A stretch of 64,000 nucleotides of DNA, taken from assembly GCA_964602655.1 (NCBI GenBank), contig CAZRSF010000027.1, forward strand, positions 1-64,000, read 5' to 3'. Source of the DNA: Moduliflexus sp964602655 (GTDB lineage Bacteria > Moduliflexota > Moduliflexia > Moduliflexales > Moduliflexaceae). A program made the translations under genes and the position numbers. The notes below the pieces were generated by a model that ran no database searches, was not told the origin of the DNA, and saw nothing but the letters and a program-made list of their open reading frames with translations. Shown piece by piece: positions 58,956 through 64,000 of the stretch (its first letter is position 1; each line of letters opens with the position of its first letter).

Positions 58956-60869
58956 ATGGCATCGTCCCAGGAAGATAAACCGGGAAATTTCAACATCAAA
59001 GAATGGGTGTGCAAACAGTTGAATATTCGCGAAGAACCGAACAAAAAGAAAAAAGGCAAGCTGCCGAAACGTACGCATTTTACGATCTGGTATGTGATTC
59101 TGGTGTTTCTTGTCTTGTCGGCGGTTCAACAATTGTTTATGGCCGGGAGCATTCAGACGCTTTCGTATGGCGAATTCAAAAAGAAATTAGCGAACAGCGA
59201 GATCAAGGATGTGTATATCATGCCGCAGTTGATTCGCGGGCTGTTGAAAGACGAGAAGGAATTTCTTTCGATTCGCGTGGACGACCCTGAGTTGGTCAAG
59301 CAATTGGATGCGAAAGGCATTGATTACTCCGGCAAATATGAGAACCGGCTGGTCAGCGCAATTATCGCGTGGGGACTGCCGCTGTTGTTTTTCTTTTTCA
59401 TCTGGCAATGGGTGTTCAAACGCATGGGCGGGCCGGGCGGCGCGATGATGTCATTCGGCAAAAGCAAAGCCAAAGTCTTTGCCGAAGACGAGACGCTCGT
59501 CACGTTCGAGGATGTGGCCGGAATTGATGAAGCCAAAGAGGAACTACAGGAAGTGGTCGAATTTTTGAAATCGTCGGAGAAATTTCAACGCCTCGGCGGC
59601 AAAATCCCGAAAGGCGTCCTGTTAGTCGGCCCTCCTGGCACTGGCAAGACCTTGCTGGCCAGAGCCGTTGCCGGAGAAGCCAAAGTTCCGTTTTTCAGCA
59701 TGAGCGGCTCGGATTTCGTGGAAATGTTTGTCGGCGTCGGCGCATCGCGCGTGCGCGATTTGTTCAAACAGGCGAGCGACCATGCGCCGTGCATCGTCTT
59801 TATTGACGAACTCGACGCCCTCGGCAAAGCCCGCGGCATGAGCATCGGCGGGCATGACGAGCGCGAACAGACGCTGAACCAATTGCTCGTCGAAATGGAC
59901 GGATTCGAGCCGAATACTGGCGTTATCATTATGGCGGCGACCAACCGTCCCGAAATTTTGGATGCGGCGCTGCTGCGAGCTGGCCGGTTCGACCGGACGA
60001 TTGCGGTGGATCGACCGGATGTCAAAGGGCGCGAGGCGATTTTACGCATCCATACGCGGCAGGTCAAACTGTCGGACGATGTGGCGTTGCACGTGCTGGC
60101 AGCCCGAACGCCCGGTTTTGTCGGCGCGGATCTCGCCAATTTGGCGAATGAAGCAGCGCTGTTAGCTGCCAGACGCGACAAAGAGAGTGTGGGACGAAAG
60201 GAATTCGATGACGCGGTTGACCGCATTATCGGTGGCCTGGAGAAAAAGAATCGCGTGATCAGCAAAAAAGAAAAAGAAATCGTCGCGTATCACGAAGCCG
60301 GACACGCGATTGTCGGGGAAACCGTGCCGACCAGCGATCCGGTGCATAAAATCTCCATTATCCCGCGCGGGATCGCCGCGCTCGGCTATACGCAGCATCT
60401 CCCGACCGACGACCGCTACCTCATGACGAAATCGGAATTGGAAGATAAACTCTGCGTCCTGTTAGGCGGGCGCGTGGCGGAAGAGATTATCTTTCACGAT
60501 ATTTCCACCGGCGCGCAGAACGATTTGCAACGCGCAACGGACATTGCGTTCGGCATGGTCACGGAGTACGGGATGAGCCAGAATCTTGGGCTGCGCACCT
60601 TCGAGAAAGAACGGCGTTCCGCATTTTTAGATGCGCCGATGGCCGCCTCGCCGCGGGATTACAGCGAAGAAAAAGCCCGGCAGATTGATGAAGAAGTCGA
60701 GCAGATTTTAGATCGAGCGCACAAGCGCGTTCAGCAAATCTTGAATGACAAGCGCGAGATTTTGGAGCAATTATATCGTCTGCTGTTAGAACAGGAAGTC
60801 GTGGAAGGCGAGCAGTTGCGGCAGATGATGGGGAAAACTTCGCCCGCGAGCGAGGTCGAAACCGTGTAG
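58956..60869 (+). CDS. ftsH: ATP-dependent zinc metalloprotease FtsH
   Basis: 637 residues. The first membrane helix is around FTIWYVILVFLVLSAVQQLF and the second around AIIAWGLPLLFFFFIWQWVF. The AAA module has Walker A GPPGTGKT (225-232), Walker B IVFIDELDAL and the second-region-of-homology RPEILDAALLRAGRFDR. The zinc site is HEAGH at 446-450 with the downstream Asp region. It degrades misfolded membrane and regulatory proteins at the inner membrane. The start has GGAGG 7 nt upstream. An extra N-terminal about 40 residues precede the first helix, longer than E. coli FtsH. Confidence 0.96.
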   Translation: MASSQEDKPGNFNIKEWVCKQLNIREEPNKKKKGKLPKRTHFTIWYVILVFLVLSAVQQLFMAGSIQTLSYGEFKKKLANSEIKDVYIMPQLIRGLLKDEKEFLSIRVDDPELVKQLDAKGIDYSGKYENRLVSAIIAWGLPLLFFFFIWQWVFKRMGGPGGAMMSFGKSKAKVFAEDETLVTFEDVAGIDEAKEELQEVVEFLKSSEKFQRLGGKIPKGVLLVGPPGTGKTLLARAVAGEAKVPFFSMSGSDFVEMFVGVGASRVRDLFKQASDHAPCIVFIDELDALGKARGMSIGGHDEREQTLNQLLVEMDGFEPNTGVIIMAATNRPEILDAALLRAGRFDRTIAVDRPDVKGREAILRIHTRQVKLSDDVALHVLAARTPGFVGADLANLANEAALLAARRDKESVGRKEFDDAVDRIIGGLEKKNRVISKKEKEIVAYHEAGHAIVGETVPTSDPVHKISIIPRGIAALGYTQHLPTDDRYLMTKSELEDKLCVLLGGRVAEEIIFHDISTGAQNDLQRATDIAFGMVTEYGMSQNLGLRTFEKERRSAFLDAPMAASPRDYSEEKARQIDEEVEQILDRAHKRVQQILNDKREILEQLYRLLLEQEVVEGEQLRQMMGKTSPASEVETV

Positions 60870-60886
60870 CTCTGGTCTGGTAGAAA

Positions 60887-60917
60887 TTGTACGGCGAAAC
60901 ACCATTTCGCCGTACAA
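60887..60917. terminator. Strong hairpin between convergent ftsH and patatin gene
   Basis: TTGTACGGCGAAA and TTTCGCCGTACAA form a perfect 13-bp stem with a 5-nt loop, 18 nt past the ftsH stop. No T-run follows directly on either strand, so termination is likely rather than certain. Confidence 0.6.
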
Positions 60918-60991
60918 CGGTATTCCCGATACGCTTTTGTTCATCTTCGGTTCGGATTTCCTCGCTGATTTTCATCATCAAGATTGTTTTC

Positions 60992-63010
60992 TTACGTTTC
61001 CCAGCGTAAATGCTGAATCTGGGGGATCGCTTCTTCAGTGGCCTGCTTTCCTTTCTGGATCAGGCTGCCGGCATTGAAAAATTCCGACCACGCAACATCG
61101 CCGACATCCGGGGCAATATGGACGCTGGCTTGCATGGTTTTGATCGTGGATAATTCATATTGTAAGCTCTGCAACGAGCGAATCGCAATATCGAACACCG
61201 GCAGCAGCGGCGACCGCGAGACGGCCAGCGTCCCCTCTTTCTTCGGACGGCGCAACGATTTTAAGCTGTCTTGCAGCGAGGGCGTGACGTTGACGGCAAT
61301 GATAATATCGGCATGACGCTTGACCAGCGCATTGACCGGCACAGGATCGGCGATGGAGCCGTCAATCAGCAGGCGGCCATCGAACGCGACCGGCGTAAAG
61401 ACGCCGGGAATCGAGAGACTGGCGCGCACGGCCATTCGCACATTCCCTTGTTCGAAGGTGATTTCCTCGCCGCTGTTCATATCAAGGGCGGTAACGGACA
61501 GCGGAATTTTCATCTCGTTGAAATCGGGATCGCCGACGACGTTGAGATACAGTCTATTGACTTCCACGCCGCTGAACATGCCGATGCCAGCGCGAAAGAT
61601 GCGTGGTTCCCAGCTTGCGCGTTTCGGATGGAGTTTGCGCCAGATCGCCTTGCTATAATATTTCATGTCGAACACATCTGGGATGGTCAGCCGCAGCAAA
61701 CCGGCTTTCGATCCCCATTTCAGCACAGCCTGTTCGATTTTTTCAATGGACACGCCTGCGGCATACGCCGAACCAATCAGCGCTCCGGCGCTTGACCCGG
61801 CGATCAGATCAATCGGAATGTTGTGCTGTTCTAACGCCTGAAAAACGCCGATATGCGCCATACCTCGCGCCGAGCCGCCGCCAAGCGCTAATCCGATGGT
61901 TTTCTTGCCGATGTCCCGCGCTAACCGCCCGAACGCCAGGCTTAATTCGCTCTCTGGAGATTGCGTTACGCACGGAATGCCGGAAGAGAAAAAATGGCTA
62001 ATCGCTTGATAGTCGCGCGGCAGCACATGATAGCCCCGTTCCCGCAACGCGCCTTTATCGAGCGACGCGTCCGACAGGTTAATCACCATGCGCACTTCCT
62101 GGTGATCCAAAATAATCAGCGGATATTCTTGCGTGATGTTAGACGTGACGAACAGCATCATATTGGATAGATCAATCGCTTCGAACGTGCTGCGATTCAG
62201 GCGCGAACTGGTGTCAATAATGATGTAATCGTACAGATTTTTCAGAATGCCCAAAATTTTCGCAATAGACTCCCGGCCTTTGGTTTCTTCTGCGAGCAAC
62301 TCCGGCGAGATGGAGAGCACGTCTAACAGGGTCGAATGGGTAACGATCTGTTGCTCGATGTAGTTTTGCGTAATGGTCGTCGTGTCCACGTAGCGCGCCG
62401 GTTCGATTTTCAGCAGCGACGCCACGCCGTGTTGGTACGTCATGCCCATGTCAACGACGACGACGCGGCATTTGGTTTCTTGCAGCAGGCTGACGCCGAG
62501 GTTGACCGCCACAAGCGATTTTCCGATATTTTCCTCCGTGCCATACACGCAGATGATCGGATATTTGACGCGCTTGGTCTTTTTCTCTCCGCCGCGTTGA
62601 TCAACATGGAGTTTTTTACTCAATAATTCCCCTAAATTGTAAAGCACGGTGGTATGGGCTTTGATCGCCTGTTCGAAGCGGATTTTATCTGCCTGAAAGA
62701 CTTCGGCGTCAATCAGCACTTCGATGGAGGTCAAGCGCGGTTCGCTCGGCAGCAGCGGGATTTCGCCGAAAAACATGCCTTGATCGAGCAAATCCAATTC
62801 GACTTCCTGCCCCTGTTCGTTCTTTCGCAACACGCGCACCTGGCCGGACAGCAGGATGTAAAAAAAGGTGCTGGTCTCTCCTTCCTCACAAATCCGCGCT
62901 CCACGGGGATAATAGCGTTTTTCGAAAATCGGCGCGATTTTTTGGAGGTCGTCTTCAGTGACCCCTTTGAAAATACGGTTACTTTTCAGTAATAATTGTG
63001 TATCAGACAT
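60992..63010 (-). CDS. cNMP-binding / MinD-like ATPase / patatin phospholipase fusion
   Basis: 672 residues from ATG 63010, with GAGAG upstream; ATG 63031 has none. A cNMP-binding barrel (about 8-125) includes RICEEGETSTFFYILLSGQV. A MinD/ParA-like domain (about 145-345) has the deviant P-loop GTEENIGKS at 157-165 and VVVVDMGM. The patatin domain (about 370-640) has the oxyanion loop GGGSARGMAHIG (377 on), the catalytic Ser407 in GSSAG and Asp550 in DGSIADPVP. This looks like a regulated lysophospholipase of the NTE (RssA-like) group with an inserted ATPase. It is followed upstream by a paralogue at 63104. Confidence 0.9.
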   Translation of the reverse strand: MSDTQLLLKSNRIFKGVTEDDLQKIAPIFEKRYYPRGARICEEGETSTFFYILLSGQVRVLRKNEQGQEVELDLLDQGMFFGEIPLLPSEPRLTSIEVLIDAEVFQADKIRFEQAIKAHTTVLYNLGELLSKKLHVDQRGGEKKTKRVKYPIICVYGTEENIGKSLVAVNLGVSLLQETKCRVVVVDMGMTYQHGVASLLKIEPARYVDTTTITQNYIEQQIVTHSTLLDVLSISPELLAEETKGRESIAKILGILKNLYDYIIIDTSSRLNRSTFEAIDLSNMMLFVTSNITQEYPLIILDHQEVRMVINLSDASLDKGALRERGYHVLPRDYQAISHFFSSGIPCVTQSPESELSLAFGRLARDIGKKTIGLALGGGSARGMAHIGVFQALEQHNIPIDLIAGSSAGALIGSAYAAGVSIEKIEQAVLKWGSKAGLLRLTIPDVFDMKYYSKAIWRKLHPKRASWEPRIFRAGIGMFSGVEVNRLYLNVVGDPDFNEMKIPLSVTALDMNSGEEITFEQGNVRMAVRASLSIPGVFTPVAFDGRLLIDGSIADPVPVNALVKRHADIIIAVNVTPSLQDSLKSLRRPKKEGTLAVSRSPLLPVFDIAIRSLQSLQYELSTIKTMQASVHIAPDVGDVAWSEFFNAGSLIQKGKQATEEAIPQIQHLRWET

Positions 63011-63050
63011 ACGGCTCTCTTTATATTGCACGTAATTATATCGTTGATAA

Positions 63051-63091
63051 GCCCTGACAGCCCTGACAGGGTTCGAAACCCTGTCAGGGCT
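63051..63091. repeat. Palindromic repeat, family A (GACAG variant, partial duplication)
   Basis: GCCCTGACAGCCCTGACAGGG, a CCCTGACAG core in tandem, then TTCGAAACCCTGTCAGGGCT. One arm is duplicated by 10 bp. It lies between the two patatin genes. Confidence 0.85.
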
Positions 63092-63103
63092 AAAAACCCG
63101 TTT

Positions 63104-64000
63104 TCAACCCCATCGTAATTTTTCGATCTGCGGAATCGCCGCGTCAGCGGCCAGCACGCCGCGTTCAATCAACGCGGGTACGCGATGAAAATCCCGCCAG
63201 GAAATGCCCATCATGTCCGGCAGAATAAACACATCCGGAGCGACGCGCTGCGCTAATTCGGGAGCGTCCGGCGAATCAATCAGCCGTTCCATCAAGCTGT
63301 CGAACGTCGCGGAGACTAAAGCGTAATTTTGATACATGGCCTTTTGTTCGGCTGTCTGGCGACTGTTGATGTTCTGCCGGACATACGCCTGGCTTTTCGC
63401 CGGAGTCGGCGTCACCATGACCGCAATCGTAATATTCGCGCCCATCTGTTTCAGCGGATAGACCGGCGTGGGATAAATGACCGAGCCGTCAATCAAATGA
63501 TGCTCGCTGTGCTTAAACGGCACGAACAATCCTGGAATCAACATACTGGCTTTCACGGCGTCAATGACGCGCCCTTCTTTGAACACCACACTCGTGCCTG
63601 TGCGGGCGTCTATCGCTACGACATGCAGCGGAATGCTCAAATCGTCGAAATAGGTATTGCCCAATAATACTGCGCACAACTCCTGCAAGCCGGCATCAAC
63701 AAAAAATTCTTTGTGAAAAAGGCGGCGAATACTGTACTTCGACAGCGGACGGCAGGATTGCGCCCAGTCCGTGATATGCTGCTTGATCCGCTCCAGTTCC
63801 ATGCCTGCGGCATACGCTCCGCCAATCAATGCGCCGAAACTCGCGCCCGTCATCATGTCGAATGCGATGCGATTCCGCTCTAATACTTCGAGGATGCCCA
63901 CCTGCGACAGTCCCAAGGCCGCGCCGCCGGTTAACGCCATGCCGAAACGTTTCTCGCCGATGTCCCTGGCCAATCGGCTGATTGTCTGGCTGAGTTGCCG
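63104..64000 (-). CDS. Patatin phospholipase, C-terminal part, 5' end cut by window edge
   Basis: The reading frame continues uninterrupted past base 64000; only about 299 residues are visible. The patatin domain has the oxyanion loop GGAALGLSQVG, Ser in GASFGALIGGAYAAG and Asp in LIDGSVIYPTP. It is a paralogue of the fusion at 60992-63010: RLARDIGEKRFGMAL parallels RLARDIGKKTIGLAL and the end PQIEKLRWG parallels PQIQHLRWE. The region missing to the right probably holds cNMP and MinD-like domains as in its sister, but that is inferred. Confidence 0.88.
   Translation of the reverse strand, partial: RQLSQTISRLARDIGEKRFGMALTGGAALGLSQVGILEVLERNRIAFDMMTGASFGALIGGAYAAGMELERIKQHITDWAQSCRPLSKYSIRRLFHKEFFVDAGLQELCAVLLGNTYFDDLSIPLHVVAIDARTGTSVVFKEGRVIDAVKASMLIPGLFVPFKHSEHHLIDGSVIYPTPVYPLKQMGANITIAVMVTPTPAKSQAYVRQNINSRQTAEQKAMYQNYALVSATFDSLMERLIDSPDAPELAQRVAPDVFILPDMMGISWRDFHRVPALIERGVLAADAAIPQIEKLRWG

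Noticed and set aside
23081..63091. Family A repeats as a CRISPR array
   Set aside because: Copies are single, palindromic and kilobases apart, with no regular spacers and no cas genes.
1..64000. tRNA or rRNA genes
   Set aside because: No cloverleaf with GTTCGA-type T-loops and CCA-proximal stems was recognised. The GGTTCGAAACC-like strings seen belong to family A palindromes.

Overview
The window reads as chromosomal DNA of a free-living diderm-like bacterium with mid-range GC. There are no phage genes, tRNAs, rRNAs or CRISPR arrays. The presence of an anaerobic-type sulfatase-maturating radical SAM enzyme, a giant hydroxyacyl-CoA dehydratase activator and many two-gene toxin-antitoxin cassettes suggests an anaerobe or facultative anaerobe. 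The unusually dense palindromic intergenic repeats, together with the gene mix, remind me of the uncultured filamentous lineage KSB3 (Modulibacteria). That assignment is a guess that only a marker-gene phylogeny could settle.

Layout. (1) About 125-12474, all on the minus strand, is an exopolysaccharide locus of the exosortase-A-associated type: O-glycosylation ligase/polymerase, GT4, AsnB-like amidotransferase, an acetyltransferase-GT4 fusion, a TIGR03087-like GT4 and a membrane-anchored GT2. It is interrupted by accessory genes: an HNH cassette, a pilin-like protein, a secreted unknown, and a UPF0175/DUF3368 toxin-antitoxin pair flanked by an 82-bp duplication of a glycosyltransferase 5' end. 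(2) 12701-17781 encodes a hybrid histidine kinase overlapping a REC-PAS-AAA-Fis sigma-54 activator. (3) 17958-25534 starts with a clear -24/-12 sigma-54 promoter. It encodes a YtfQRT/YjfF-type sugar ABC transporter, L-rhamnose isomerase and a class II aldolase, so kinase, activator, promoter and sugar pathway probably form one unit. (4) 25662-31088 holds an EEP-family hydrolase, glycogen debranching enzyme, a Tat-exported dienelactone-hydrolase-like protein and anSME. (5) 31091-31800 is a small graveyard of an antitoxin and an IS630 transposase. (6) 31811-36954 has threonine synthase and a minus-strand biotin cluster bioB-bioF-bioG-bioC. BioG carries two palindromic repeats read in frame. (7) 37667-47419 contains gpsA, a DUF4197 protein, an aldo/keto reductase, an ankyrin protein, purA and the 1408-residue activase. 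(8) 47796-50258 is accessory: a peptide-permease relic, a PIN toxin with antitoxin, a PD-(D/E)XK protein and a cyclic-nucleotide-binding protein. (9) 50505-64000 holds a serine-type aminotransferase with DUF1015, a permuted NlpC/P60 protein, a SWIM protein, hutI, a lytic transglycosylase, ftsH, and two tandem patatin proteins. The first patatin protein is a cNMP-binding/MinD-like/patatin fusion and the second is cut by the window edge.

At least six families of short palindromes (30-90 bp) are scattered between genes, many between convergent genes or just upstream of start codons. They are the main non-coding structure of the window.
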